Below are positions 52,752-61,779 of a DNA stretch of 64,000 bases, one piece after another. A program made the position numbers and the translations under genes. This stretch comes from CAZMZW01 sp963802275 (GTDB taxonomy: Bacteria > Chloroflexota > Anaerolineae > Anaerolineales > Anaerolineaceae). The stretch is from contig CAWDIB010000003.1 in the NCBI GenBank assembly GCA_963802275.1, positions 1 through 64,000 of the forward strand, written 5' to 3'. The notes under the pieces are model-generated. The model was not told the origin of the DNA. It saw nothing but the letters and a program-made list of their open reading frames with translations, and ran no database searches. Position 1 is the stretch's first letter; the number at the start of each line of letters is the position of its first letter.

Positions 52752-54311
52752 CTATACTTTTATTTTTTTTAAATGAACAGCAGCACCAGTGGACTTCTTC
52801 CTGTCTTCTCCCATCATCCCGCGAACGGCAAGGTGGAGGACATTGCGCTGATTCATTTCTTTTCCTGTGAGAATTCCAACGGCCTTGCCTTCGTGCAAGA
52901 CCAACATACGGTCTGAAACAGCTAATAATTCCGCCAGGTCAGAAGATGCCATGATGACCGAAGTGTTTTTAGCGGTCATCTCTCCCAGCAGTTTGTAAAG
53001 TTCGTATTTGACTCCAACATCTATCCCGCAGGTTGGGTCATCCAAAATGAGGATGGGAACATCCCGCATAAGCCAGCGCCCGATGATCGCTTTTTGCTGA
53101 TTGCCACCGGATAATCTTGCAATTGGCTCTTCCATCGAAGGTGTGCGGATCAAAAGTTGATCAATGATCTTCTTTGCCAGCGAACGTTCGGTGGCGGAAT
53201 TAATGACGAGATTGCGTGAGATGAGGTCAGGAGAGGCGTTGGTCAGGTTTTCACGCACCGAACACAGGTAAAACAACGCCTGTGATTTATCCTCAGGCAC
53301 GAGACCCAGACCCAGCTGCTTGGCCTCGATTGGTGAGCGAATTTCCTTTTCCTCGCCATTGATTAAGATCTTTCCATCAAGCAGTGCATCAACTCCAAAT
53401 AATGCTCTCGCAAGTTCTGTTCTTCCTGAACCCATTAATCCATACACCCCCAATAGTTCATTCTTGTGCAATTCAAATGAAATCCCTTTTAGACCCGTGC
53501 TGGTCCAGAGGTTTTCAGCTTTTAAGATTACTTCCCGGCTCACTTTTGAAGAACGGGAAAGGGCTTGCCTGAGTTTTCGGCCCACCATCATTTCGACCAG
53601 ATCATTATGGTTGGTGGCTTTGGTGGCGACGGTTCCGATCCAGCTTCCATCGCGCAAGACGGTGATTCGGTCGGATATTTCAAGAGTCTCATCCAGCTTG
53701 TGTGAGATGAAAATGATTGCAACACCTCGCTTGCGCAGGTTGTCCATGATCTTAAACAATTGGGCGACTTCCTTTTCGCCAAGCGAGGACGTTGGTTCGT
53801 CCATGACCAGCAATTTCAAGTCCCCCTTGAGTGCCCTGCCGATTTCAATCAATTGCTGTTCCGCCACCCGCAGGTCGCCAGCCTTTTTGTTCAAGTCAAG
53901 CTCGGCACCGATCATACGCAGGATTTCCGAGGCATTTTTATGACCTTCCTGCCTCTGAATGATGCCGATGTTATGATCCTCGCGGCCGAGGGTCAGGTTC
54001 TGTTCAACTGTCAGGTGATGGATGACATTAAGGTTTTGATAAATGATCCTGATGCCCAATCCGTACGATTCCGACAAGGATTTGTTCTCAATCGGCTTTC
54101 CCTCCCAGTAGATCTGCCCCTCATCTTTTTGAAGAGCACCTGCGATGATTTTTACCAGGGTGGATTTTCCCGCCCCATTTTCACCCAACAGGGCATGAAT
54201 TTCCCCTGGAACTATTTCAAGTTTTGCATTATTCAGTGCTTGCACGCCGCCAAAACTTTTATAGAGGTTTTCTATTTTCAACAGCGTTTTTTGACTGGGT
54301 TTAACCGGCAT
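52752..54311 (-). CDS. Sugar ABC transporter, double ATPase (RbsA/XylG type)
   Basis: The protein is 519 aa with two ABC domains. Domain 1 has GENGAGKSTLVKIIAG, LRVAEQQLIEIGRAL (degenerate signature) and LVMDEPTSSL. Domain 2 has GLMGSGRTELARALFG, LSGGNQQKAIIGRWL and LILDDPTCGIDVG. It energises import through the permease and binding protein encoded divergently at 55-57 kb. It is 12 nt from the aminotransferase gene. Confidence 0.93.
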   Translation of the reverse strand: MPVKPSQKTLLKIENLYKSFGGVQALNNAKLEIVPGEIHALLGENGAGKSTLVKIIAGALQKDEGQIYWEGKPIENKSLSESYGLGIRIIYQNLNVIHHLTVEQNLTLGREDHNIGIIQRQEGHKNASEILRMIGAELDLNKKAGDLRVAEQQLIEIGRALKGDLKLLVMDEPTSSLGEKEVAQLFKIMDNLRKRGVAIIFISHKLDETLEISDRITVLRDGSWIGTVATKATNHNDLVEMMVGRKLRQALSRSSKVSREVILKAENLWTSTGLKGISFELHKNELLGVYGLMGSGRTELARALFGVDALLDGKILINGEEKEIRSPIEAKQLGLGLVPEDKSQALFYLCSVRENLTNASPDLISRNLVINSATERSLAKKIIDQLLIRTPSMEEPIARLSGGNQQKAIIGRWLMRDVPILILDDPTCGIDVGVKYELYKLLGEMTAKNTSVIMASSDLAELLAVSDRMLVLHEGKAVGILTGKEMNQRNVLHLAVRGMMGEDRKKSTGAAVHLKKIKV

Positions 54312-54439
54312 TCTAAACTCCTTGTCGAAATTGAGATGATGATTGACTGAATGGGCTATTGGATCGATTCACAAAATTACCTGAGCAGATTAATAGAGGT
54401 TGCTTGTTATATCAAGATACTTAAACAACCATTTAATTT

Positions 54440-54847
54440 CTAGGCAATTTCCTCGAAACCCGGGTTGGGGATATCCGCAACAAGTTTGCGGAAAGGCACA
54501 TCGCTTAACACCTTCCATTGAACCCTGGCCCCGCGTGGGATGAGGTAAACACAGGGAGGTTCCACTACTTCCACAAATTTTTCAATAAGATCGGGCGGTT
54601 GCCAGACAGTCACTTCGGCTTTTCCCTGCAGGACAAAATGGATCGCGTCTGTCCAGGCCCACCACATCACATCCTGCCCCTTGAACCAATCTTCGTAAAC
54701 GATTTGCGTGGCTGGTTCATTGATGACTGTGCAAATGCGATAGGTGGAGGGTTCACAGAACGGGTAGGGCTGGATGGGAGCGCTGTCGATATCTGCCGGG
54801 TTTACTCGATACACTCTGAACTTGGAATAAACAAGTCTTTGCAACAT
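54440..54847 (-). CDS. Small cupin-like protein
   Basis: The protein is 135 aa with a single cupin-type beta barrel: FKGQDVMWWAWTDAIHFVLQGKAEVTVWQPP, then VVEPPCVYLIPRGARVQWKVLSDVPFRKLVAD. The usual His cluster is only partly present. It may bind sugars or act as an isomerase. It is first in the minus-strand operon and has its own operator and promoter. Confidence 0.75.
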   Translation of the reverse strand: MLQRLVYSKFRVYRVNPADIDSAPIQPYPFCEPSTYRICTVINEPATQIVYEDWFKGQDVMWWAWTDAIHFVLQGKAEVTVWQPPDLIEKFVEVVEPPCVYLIPRGARVQWKVLSDVPFRKLVADIPNPGFEEIA

Positions 54848-54875
54848 TTTATTCTCCTCGCGAATGAATTTATAA

Positions 54876-54930
54876 GGTCATACCTCATACCTATGAAGAT
54901 TATTATAGCGCATTGAAAAATGAAAGTCAA
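54876..54930 (-). promoter_or_regulatory. Promoter with shared operator, cupin-rbsA-apnL operon
   Basis: On the minus strand TTGACT (54930-54925) and a consensus TATAAT (54907-54902) are 17 bp apart. The operator GGTCATACCTCATACC (54876-54891, plus-strand reading) covers about +4 to +19. Confidence 0.85.
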
Positions 54931-54991
54931 GCATTTTTGAGGAAGATTCTCAAAATCCATATATTTCATGACAAATATCACCACAGAGTAC

Positions 54992-55038
54992 TTGACAATG
55001 CTCTTAATTTATTGTATAAAGAGGTCATACCACATACA
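54992..55038 (+). promoter_or_regulatory. Promoter with shared operator, binding-protein operon
   Basis: Consensus TTGACA (54992-54997) and TATAAA (55015-55020) are 17 bp apart. The operator GGTCATACCACATACA (55023-55038) begins 3 bp after the -10 box. Confidence 0.87.
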
Positions 55039-55199
55039 TCATAGCACCCATCTATAATTTCTGACAATTTTTGGTTGAAAGGAGGAATGCCCCCGAAGGA
55101 TATCTTGACAAAAAAGCAAGGTTGGTTTTGGAAAGAAAGAATATTTTTATGGAAAGAATATTCGAAAAAAGGATCGCAATGTCAAATAAGGAGAATTCA

Positions 55200-56300
55200 A
55201 TGAAAAAGTTTTCGGTAATTGCCTGTTTAGTCGTCCTCGCTGCTTTTTTGATTTCTGCGTGCGCCGCGCCTGCAACGCCAGCGCCAGCACCAGCCGCACC
55301 TGCAGCTCCTGCAGCGCCAAAAAGCGTTGTAGATGGCAAGAAGCTCGCATTTGTGCTGTTCAGCTTTGACGGGTATCAGCAAGGGCAGGGAAGCTGGTTC
55401 AAGAAGTATGCTGAAGAAGAAGGCGCAACTGTCACCCTGATCGATGGCAAGGCCAATGCGGAAGTCCAATTGAAGGCCATGGAAGATGCCCTGGCTACCA
55501 AGCCGGATGGGATTGTCTGGCACGTGGTCAACGGCCCGGCAGCGGTGAATGCCCTCAAGGCAGCCCAGGCTGCCAAAGTCCCGGTTGTCGTTGCTGGTTC
55601 AAGGCCCGATCCGCAGACCGGTGTAACGGTTCCTTTCGTTCAGTTATACGACTATGAAATTGCCAAGCAAGGCGGCAAAAAAGCGGCCGAGTGGTTGAAA
55701 ACAAACAAGCCGGGTGAAAAAGCCAAACTTGTGTACTTTGACCGCACGGGTGTCATCCACTGCGAAAAATACCGCGGAGATGGCTTCATTGCGGGAGTTA
55801 CCGAGGTGATGGGCAAGGAAAATGTTGAGATCGTTTTCCGCGATGGTGTTACGGCTTCCCAGGATGCATCTCTCGCAAAAATGGAAGACCTGCTTCAAGC
55901 CAAACCTGACTTCAATATGTTCTGGGGCTGCGGTGCCACGCATGTGATGGGTGGTTTGAAAGCTCTTGAAGAGGCAGGCCGCGGCAAGGCCGTCAATGGT
56001 GTTCCGGTGACTGAATTCATCATGAGCATCGATGGCACGCCTGAAGAGATCCTCAAGCTACTCGATCCGAACTCGGCTGTGAAAGCCACCATCGGCTTGA
56101 CTCCCAAGGAAAATGCAGCCAAGCATTTTGCAACCCTGAAGAGGATTCTAACCGGAGAGCTGGCTCTGAATGACAACATTACCGTGCTTGCTCCTGGCAG
56201 CCTACTGCCAATCGATTGTGTCAAGCTGAATGAGTATCTGTCCACCGAATATGCCGGTGTGAAAGGTTACGAGCCGGTTGATTGCACCAAGTTCAAATAG
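55200..56300 (+). CDS. Sugar ABC transporter substrate-binding lipoprotein (ribose type)
   Basis: The protein is 366 aa from ATG 55200, with AAGGAG upstream; the frame is open further back, but that part lies in the leader. The lipobox is LISAC, followed by an Ala/Pro linker. The periplasmic-binding-protein-1 fold has LAFVLFSFDGYQQGQGSWFKKYAEEEG, IDGKANAEVQLKAMEDALATKPDGIVW and PVVVAGSRPD. The binding pocket composition (FDGYQQGQGSW) does not name the sugar. It is transported divergently from the ATPase operon. Confidence 0.92.
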   Translation: MKKFSVIACLVVLAAFLISACAAPATPAPAPAAPAAPAAPKSVVDGKKLAFVLFSFDGYQQGQGSWFKKYAEEEGATVTLIDGKANAEVQLKAMEDALATKPDGIVWHVVNGPAAVNALKAAQAAKVPVVVAGSRPDPQTGVTVPFVQLYDYEIAKQGGKKAAEWLKTNKPGEKAKLVYFDRTGVIHCEKYRGDGFIAGVTEVMGKENVEIVFRDGVTASQDASLAKMEDLLQAKPDFNMFWGCGATHVMGGLKALEEAGRGKAVNGVPVTEFIMSIDGTPEEILKLLDPNSAVKATIGLTPKENAAKHFATLKRILTGELALNDNITVLAPGSLLPIDCVKLNEYLSTEYAGVKGYEPVDCTKFK

Positions 56301-56329
56301 ATTAATATAAAAGAATTTAGATGAAACTC

Positions 56330-56358
56330 AGGGGAATCAGCCAGGTGCCGATTCCCCT
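56330..56358 (+). terminator. Intercistronic hairpin between binding protein and permease genes
   Basis: AGGGGAATC and GATTCCCCT form a perfect 9-bp stem with an 11-nt loop. Only a few T follow, so it probably attenuates or stabilises the upstream mRNA to give more binding protein than permease. Confidence 0.7.
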
Positions 56359-56387
56359 ACTTAAAAATAAATGAAGTGGATAAATCA

Positions 56388-57440
56388 ATGGCAAAAAAGG
56401 CATTAGCAAAACCAAAAGAAAAAGATCGATCGAATAGCGAAAAGACTTCAATTTTTGCATCAATTGTCAATACGATCGGTCAAAAGATGTTGATCAACCT
56501 GGCGGCATTATCCGCGCTGATCATTGTTTTGATCCTTCTCAATGACCGATTCTTAACAACGACGAATATTACCAATGTGCTGCGCCAGATCTCCGGGGTA
56601 TTGATCGTTAGTTCAGCGGTCACCCTCTTGATGGTGGCGGGCTGTCTGGATTTGTCAGTGGGCGGCGTGGTTGCCCTGAGCGGTGTGACTGCTGCCTTGC
56701 TCTCGAAGGTAATTCCCCTCCCGTTAGCTTTCATCATGGCCATTGGGATTGGTACCCTGGTTGGTTTTTTAAATGGATTTCTCTTTACAAAAATTGGCAT
56801 CAATGCTTTTATTGCTACTCTGGGAACCATGTACATTTGCCAGGGAGCAGCCAATTTGCTCACGGATGGGACAGCCGTCATTATGTTACCGGATGCCTAT
56901 TCCATCCCCGGCGCAGGCTATTTCCTAGGCGTGCCAATACCCGTGTGGATTTCCATCATCGTATTTCTTATTTTTATCTTCCTTGAGAAGAGGACGTTAT
57001 TGGGGAAATACTCAATCGCCACGGGCAGCAACCGGCAGGCTGCATTCCTTTGTGGCATCCCGGTCAGCAAAGTACAGATGGTTCTATACATTTTGAGCGG
57101 TTCGATGGCTGGCGTGCAAGGCGTACTGCTTTCTTCTCGCCTTGGGGTGGGCTTGCCCTCAGTGGGCTATGGTTTTGAATTCCAGGTCATTGTGGCAACG
57201 ATTCTTGGCGGAACCAGTCTGGCGGGCGGCGAAGGCTCTGTGGTGGGCATGGTAATTGGCGCGATCATTGTGGGTGTGCTCAATAACGGCATGAACCTGC
57301 TCAGTATTTCCTCTTTCTGGCAGACCGTTGCCCTGGGCGTTGTCCTCGTCCTGGCAGTTGCATTGGATTCATCCATTCGCCAGAGGAATATTCGACACAA
57401 ACGTAAAATGGAAGAAGAAGTGGAAGTCGAAGCAAAATAG
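56388..57440 (+). CDS. Sugar ABC transporter permease (RbsC type)
   Basis: The protein is about 350 aa with an N-terminal charged tail and about nine to ten membrane helices (from residue 36). Family motifs are RQISGVLIVSSAVTLLMVAGCLDLSVGGVVALSGV, GFLNGFLFTKIGINAFIATLGTM, GSNRQAAFLCGIPV and the EAA-like ATILGGTSLAGGEGSVVGMVIG. ATG 56388 is taken as start; GTG 56376 in frame is possible. It pairs with the ATPase at 52752. Confidence 0.93.
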   Translation: MAKKALAKPKEKDRSNSEKTSIFASIVNTIGQKMLINLAALSALIIVLILLNDRFLTTTNITNVLRQISGVLIVSSAVTLLMVAGCLDLSVGGVVALSGVTAALLSKVIPLPLAFIMAIGIGTLVGFLNGFLFTKIGINAFIATLGTMYICQGAANLLTDGTAVIMLPDAYSIPGAGYFLGVPIPVWISIIVFLIFIFLEKRTLLGKYSIATGSNRQAAFLCGIPVSKVQMVLYILSGSMAGVQGVLLSSRLGVGLPSVGYGFEFQVIVATILGGTSLAGGEGSVVGMVIGAIIVGVLNNGMNLLSISSFWQTVALGVVLVLAVALDSSIRQRNIRHKRKMEEEVEVEAK

Positions 57441-57478
57441 CATTCTTGCGAAAAAAGGAATAAGCACTCAATGAAGAG

Positions 57479-57512
57479 AAAAGGGATATTTCGCATCGAA
57501 ATGTCCCTTTTT
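57479..57512 (+). terminator. Rho-independent terminator after the permease gene
   Basis: GGGATATTTCG (57483-57493) and CGAAATGTCCC (57497-57507) form an 11-bp stem with one G-T pair, followed by five T. It separates the transporter genes from the downstream transketolase genes, which would depend on readthrough or another promoter. Confidence 0.82.
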
Positions 57513-57575
57513 CTTGAATTCATGATCGTCGGTTTATTGGTCAATAGAACAAGGTGATTGGAACAATAAATATAT

Positions 57576-58511
57576 ATGCGCAGACCTTCTGATGAGTTAA
57601 TCCGATTTCTGGAACAGAAAAGCTACCAGGTCCGCCGGCTGGCTTTGGAAATGATCACCTACGGCCAGGTGGGTCATCCGGGTGGAACCTTATCAGAGGC
57701 TGAGCAGATCGCCTGTTTGTATTTTTCTGAAATGCATCACCGTCCCGAAGAACCGCACTGGGAGAGTCGGGATCGGTTCATCATGTCCAAGGCGCATGGC
57801 TGCCCCGGGCAGTATGCGGCGCTGGCCATTGCAGGCTATTTTCCAGTAGAGGAGTGTTACACCTATGGGAAGATAGATTCGCGCTTGCAAAGTCATCCGG
57901 ACTGCCGGAAAACACCGGGGATCGAGATTTCCGGTGGTTCGCTTGGGCAGGGTCTTTCAGTGGCGGTGGGGATGGCGCTGGCCTTGCGTCACTTTAAAAA
58001 ATGGAATTCGGTGGTGTATTGCATGCTTGGCGATGGGGAGTGTGATGCCGGTCAGATCTGGGAGGCGGCCATGTCAGCCGCCCATTACCGCTGTGACAAC
58101 CTGATTGCCCTGGTGGATTACAACAAGGTGCAGGCTAAGGGCTTCACCTGGGACCTGATGGGCATTGAGCCGCTGGCGGATAAATGGCGCGCTTTTGGTT
58201 GGGAAGTGCAGGAGGTGGATGGCCATGACATCCGTGAATTGCTCGAAGCATTGTATGTCGCCAGGCATGTGCATATGCGCGGCAAACCCTCGCTCATCAT
58301 TGCCCACACGGTGAAAGGCAAGGGCGTCAGCTGGATGGAAATGAATTCAAGGTGGCATACGCATGCGCCGCTGCCCGATGAGGCGGATGATGCCTTAAAA
58401 GAGATCTCGCAGCGATACCAACAGCCCGAAGAGGGTTACTCAAGAAAAGGCACCAAGAACGAGGTGATGCCTCCCGAGCATGATTCCACCATCGCAGACA
58501 AACCATCATGA
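57576..58511 (+). CDS. Split transketolase, N-terminal TPP-binding subunit (set 2)
   Basis: The protein is 311 aa. GHPGGTLSEAEQIACLYF, SKAHGCPGQYAALAIAGYF, GGSLGQGLSVAVGMALALRH and the Mg-TPP motif GDGECDAGQIWEAAMSAAHYRCDNLIALVDYNK are intact. It is a paralogue of the 49756 gene but clearly diverged, so a different substrate is likely. The 3' end overlaps the partner gene by 4 nt (ATGA). The ribosome site before ATG 57576 is weak. Confidence 0.9.
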   Translation: MRRPSDELIRFLEQKSYQVRRLALEMITYGQVGHPGGTLSEAEQIACLYFSEMHHRPEEPHWESRDRFIMSKAHGCPGQYAALAIAGYFPVEECYTYGKIDSRLQSHPDCRKTPGIEISGGSLGQGLSVAVGMALALRHFKKWNSVVYCMLGDGECDAGQIWEAAMSAAHYRCDNLIALVDYNKVQAKGFTWDLMGIEPLADKWRAFGWEVQEVDGHDIRELLEALYVARHVHMRGKPSLIIAHTVKGKGVSWMEMNSRWHTHAPLPDEADDALKEISQRYQQPEEGYSRKGTKNEVMPPEHDSTIADKPS

Positions 58512-59476
58512 CAGGATTAGCGATGACCATTGAAATGAGACAAGCCTTTGGCGAAATGTTGGTTGAACTGGGACGGGAAAACCCGAATATTTTCGTGCTG
58601 GATGCAGACCTGAATACCTCAACGCGTACGGATTTATTTCTAAACGAGTTTCCAAAACGCTTCATTCAGTGCGGTATTGCCGAACAGAATATGTTTGGTA
58701 TTGCTGCTGGTCTGGCCATGTCCGGCTGCATTCCCTTTCCAACCACTTTTGCGGTATTTGCATCCAAGCGGGCATGCGACCAGGTTTCCATTTCCATTGC
58801 CTATCCCAAGGCCAATGTCAAAATACCCGGCTGCTACCCCGGCCTGCCCACTGGCAAGTCCGGCGCCACCCACCAATCCATTGAAGATCTGGCCATCATG
58901 CGCGCCATGCCGAATTTCCTCGTGGTCGATCCGGGTGACAACCTGGAACTGCGCCAGGTGATGCGCGCGGCGGTGGAGCACGATGGACCGGTTTATTTCC
59001 GGGTAACCCGGCCGGCTGTCCCTGACCTGCCTTTCCCGAAGGATTACCAGTTTCGATGGGGTAAAGCGGTGACTTTGAAAGAGGGGAAGGATGTTGCCCT
59101 GCTTTGCACCGGTTTTTTGACCGCGACCTGCCTGGAAGCGGCCAGGATGCTGGAAAAGAAAGGCGTTTCAGCCCGCGTCGATCATCATCCCTGCCTGAAA
59201 CCACTGGATGTGGATGCGGTATGCAATGCCGCCCGTTGCGGGGTGGTCATCACGGCTGAGAACCACTCCGTCATTGGTGGACTTGGCTCTGCCGTTGCAG
59301 AGGCGCTGGCCGAGCATTTCCCCCAACCTGTAACCATGGCTCGCATAGGGGTAAAGGATAAATTCGTCGAGACCGGCGAAATCCCGGATTTGCTGACGAA
59401 GTATGAAACCCGCGCAGAGGATATCGTAAAAAAAGCGGAAGAATTGCTGAAAGAGAAAAACAAGACTGCAAAATGA
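58508..59476 (+). CDS. Split transketolase, C-terminal subunit (set 2)
   Basis: The protein is 322 aa. EMRQAFGEMLVELGRENPNIFVLDADLNTSTRTD, FIQCGIAEQNMFGIAAGLA (catalytic Glu), PGCYPGLPTGKSGATHQSIEDLAIMRAMPNF and ITAENHSVIGGLGSAVAEAL match the second half of transketolase. An alternative in-frame ATG at 58523 would start at the family-like MTIEMRQ and has GATTAGCG ahead. Confidence 0.9.
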   Translation: MTGLAMTIEMRQAFGEMLVELGRENPNIFVLDADLNTSTRTDLFLNEFPKRFIQCGIAEQNMFGIAAGLAMSGCIPFPTTFAVFASKRACDQVSISIAYPKANVKIPGCYPGLPTGKSGATHQSIEDLAIMRAMPNFLVVDPGDNLELRQVMRAAVEHDGPVYFRVTRPAVPDLPFPKDYQFRWGKAVTLKEGKDVALLCTGFLTATCLEAARMLEKKGVSARVDHHPCLKPLDVDAVCNAARCGVVITAENHSVIGGLGSAVAEALAEHFPQPVTMARIGVKDKFVETGEIPDLLTKYETRAEDIVKKAEELLKEKNKTAK

Positions 59477-59507
59477 TGATTATTTTTTATCGAGAGAAGG
59501 CAATCAT

Positions 59508-60338
59508 ATGAAATTCGGATTTGTCATCCAGGGACCTGAAGTGGAGCTTGGACCGCTTGCACTGATGAGCGGCAGCTTCGAGGAAAAACTGCAAAAAGCA
59601 CACCAATGGGGGTATGACGGCATAGAGCTGATGGTGCGTGATCCAGCCCTCGTCGATTGGGAAAAATTGAAATCTGGAGTGGCATCAGCCGGCCTGGAGA
59701 TTCCCCAGATCGTCACCGGTGAATTATATGGCGCGGATGGGTTATGTCTGGTTACAGACAATGAAAAAATCCGCCTGGCCTGCCACGATCGGGTGAGGAA
59801 GGTGATTGACCTTGCTGAGTACCTGAAAACAATGGTGAATATGGGACGCTTGCGCGGGCGGCTGGATTTTCTGAATGGCGACAAAGACCCGCTGGCAACT
59901 GCCCACCAGTATTTGCAGCCCATTTTCCGCTATGCCTTGGATAAAGGTGTTCGCATTACCCTGGAGCCCCTCAACCGCTATGAATCCGACTTTATTAACT
60001 CCGCATCCGATGCAATTAAATTCATCACGGATGGCGGATATGAAAATGTGGGCATCATGCTGGACACCTTTCATATGAATATTGAAGAACAAACATTTGA
60101 AAAGGGTTTTCATACCGCCGGTGACAAATTGTGGCACGTGCATATTGCTGACTCAAACCGCAGATTCCCCGGCAGCGGGCATATTGATTTCAGTCATACC
60201 TTTAATACACTCCAGGAAATGAATTATTCCGCCTACATTTCGGCAGAATTGCTGCCCTTGCCGGACCCTGATACCGCCGCGAAAGAAACGATACAATTTC
60301 TTAAAAAGCAAAAAAATTTATACCATAGCGACAGATAG
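59508..60338 (+). CDS. Sugar (phosphate) isomerase/epimerase, TIM barrel
   Basis: The protein is 276 aa. The metal ligands of the ketose 3-epimerase/hydroxypyruvate isomerase family are in place: Glu in ITLEPLNRYESDFINS, Asp in GIMLDTFHMNIEE, His in LWHVHIADSNRRFPGSGHIDF and Glu in YISAELLPLP. A GAGAAGG site precedes ATG 59508. The nearest functions are D-tagatose/L-ribulose 3-epimerase types; a D-apiose isomerase-like role is also possible from the context. It is distinct from the TIM-barrel protein at 40992. Confidence 0.88.
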   Translation: MKFGFVIQGPEVELGPLALMSGSFEEKLQKAHQWGYDGIELMVRDPALVDWEKLKSGVASAGLEIPQIVTGELYGADGLCLVTDNEKIRLACHDRVRKVIDLAEYLKTMVNMGRLRGRLDFLNGDKDPLATAHQYLQPIFRYALDKGVRITLEPLNRYESDFINSASDAIKFITDGGYENVGIMLDTFHMNIEEQTFEKGFHTAGDKLWHVHIADSNRRFPGSGHIDFSHTFNTLQEMNYSAYISAELLPLPDPDTAAKETIQFLKKQKNLYHSDR

Positions 60339-60594
60339 AGTATCTTTTTTGATCAGTTTGAATGATCGTGTTTGATTTTTGACAGATAGGATTAAATAAC
60401 TTACAGGGTGGATAAACTCGCCAAGAAGTAATGGTCAACCATGGTTTGATTCCCATCACTTTGTAATTTATTTAGGTTGATTTAACTCAGAATATTCCTC
60501 ATTCATTGAAATGATGTTTTATAATGGACCCACTGTGTTTCCACTCATTCCAAACACATAATATCATTACATTTATGAAAGGAAATTTTTATCA

Positions 60595-61746
60595 ATGCAG
60601 GAAAAAATTCTTAATCAGCTGAAGGCCAATGAACAGGAGATGTTTTCTCTTCTGTCCAAGATGGTCAAGATCCCGAGTGTAAGCGGCAACGAAGCCGAGT
60701 TGGCGAAATTTATCAATGACTATTGTTTGAAGTTGGGATTCAACAGCAAAATCGATTCACATGGCAATGTGATCGCTATTGTTAAAGGTAAAAAACCGGG
60801 CAAACGCCTGGCTTTCAACAGCCACCTCGATACCGTCGGTATTGGCGAGGGCTGGACGCGCGATCCTTTCAGCGGTGAGATTGAGGGTGACCGTCTCTAT
60901 GGACGGGGCAGCTCCGATTGCAAAGCTCCCATGGCGGCGCAAATCATTGCTGCCAAGACTCTTAAAGAAATGGATGTGGATTTTGCCGGTGAGATTGCCT
61001 TGTGTTATCCGGTGGAAGAAGAAGTGCAGAATGTGAGCCGCAAGGGTACATATAAAATGATCCAGGATGGTTTCACTGCCGATATGTGCATCAATGGCGA
61101 AGATACCGACCTGCGCGTTTGCCTTGCCTGTGAAGGTATGCTGGAGGTCAAGGTAACCACCATCGGTTTGCGTTCTCACGCAGTGACCAGTTACAAAGGC
61201 CGCAATGCCATCAAGATGATGTGCAGGTTCATGAAAGAGTTGGAAACGCTCAAGCCCGGATACAACAAATATACCGGCAACGGTTCCATCACCCCTTGCG
61301 TCATCCATGCTGGCGAACGGTCCAGTATTGTCCCGGATCGCTGTGAATTGCTGGTTTCCCGCTTCACTGTCCCCGGGGAAACGGGTGCCATGTTCTTTGC
61401 TGAGATAAATGAGGTCATTGATCGACTGAAAAAAGAAGATCCCACTTTTGATGCGGTTGCGGAATTGACCTACGATTCGAATCCCTCCATTGTTGATGAG
61501 GACTCACCGGTGGTTCAAGCGATTGTGAAAGCCCATCAGGCTCTTGGTTTGGATTGCCCATTCATGGGAACCCCCCAGCATGATGATGCCGATTTCCTGA
61601 CCAATATGGCGCACATTCCCACGGTCATTTATGGCCCTGGCACTGGTGAGATGGCGCATATGCCCGACGAATATGTGCTATTGGATGAAGTCATTACGTC
61701 AGCCAAGGTGTATGCATTGGCAACCTACGAGGCGCTTAAAAGCTGA
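60595..61746 (+). CDS. M20-family metallohydrolase (ArgE/DapE/YgeY-like)
   Basis: The protein is 383 aa with AAAGGAAA upstream. The zinc-site motifs are present: AFNSHLDTVGIGEGW (His), YGRGSSDCKAPMAAQI (bridging Asp), CYPVEEEVQ (Glu-Glu), NGEDTDLRV and GTPQHDDADFLTNMAHIPTVIYGPG (final His). The YGRG(S/A)SDCK form resembles YgeY-type hydrolases. It would remove an acyl or amino-acyl group from an amine. It follows the sugar genes after a 256-bp gap with no clear promoter, so its link to the pathway is open. Confidence 0.88.
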   Translation: MQEKILNQLKANEQEMFSLLSKMVKIPSVSGNEAELAKFINDYCLKLGFNSKIDSHGNVIAIVKGKKPGKRLAFNSHLDTVGIGEGWTRDPFSGEIEGDRLYGRGSSDCKAPMAAQIIAAKTLKEMDVDFAGEIALCYPVEEEVQNVSRKGTYKMIQDGFTADMCINGEDTDLRVCLACEGMLEVKVTTIGLRSHAVTSYKGRNAIKMMCRFMKELETLKPGYNKYTGNGSITPCVIHAGERSSIVPDRCELLVSRFTVPGETGAMFFAEINEVIDRLKKEDPTFDAVAELTYDSNPSIVDEDSPVVQAIVKAHQALGLDCPFMGTPQHDDADFLTNMAHIPTVIYGPGTGEMAHMPDEYVLLDEVITSAKVYALATYEALKS

Positions 61747-61779
61747 ATAATTCAAGTAAAAATAGAATATTCTTTTAAC

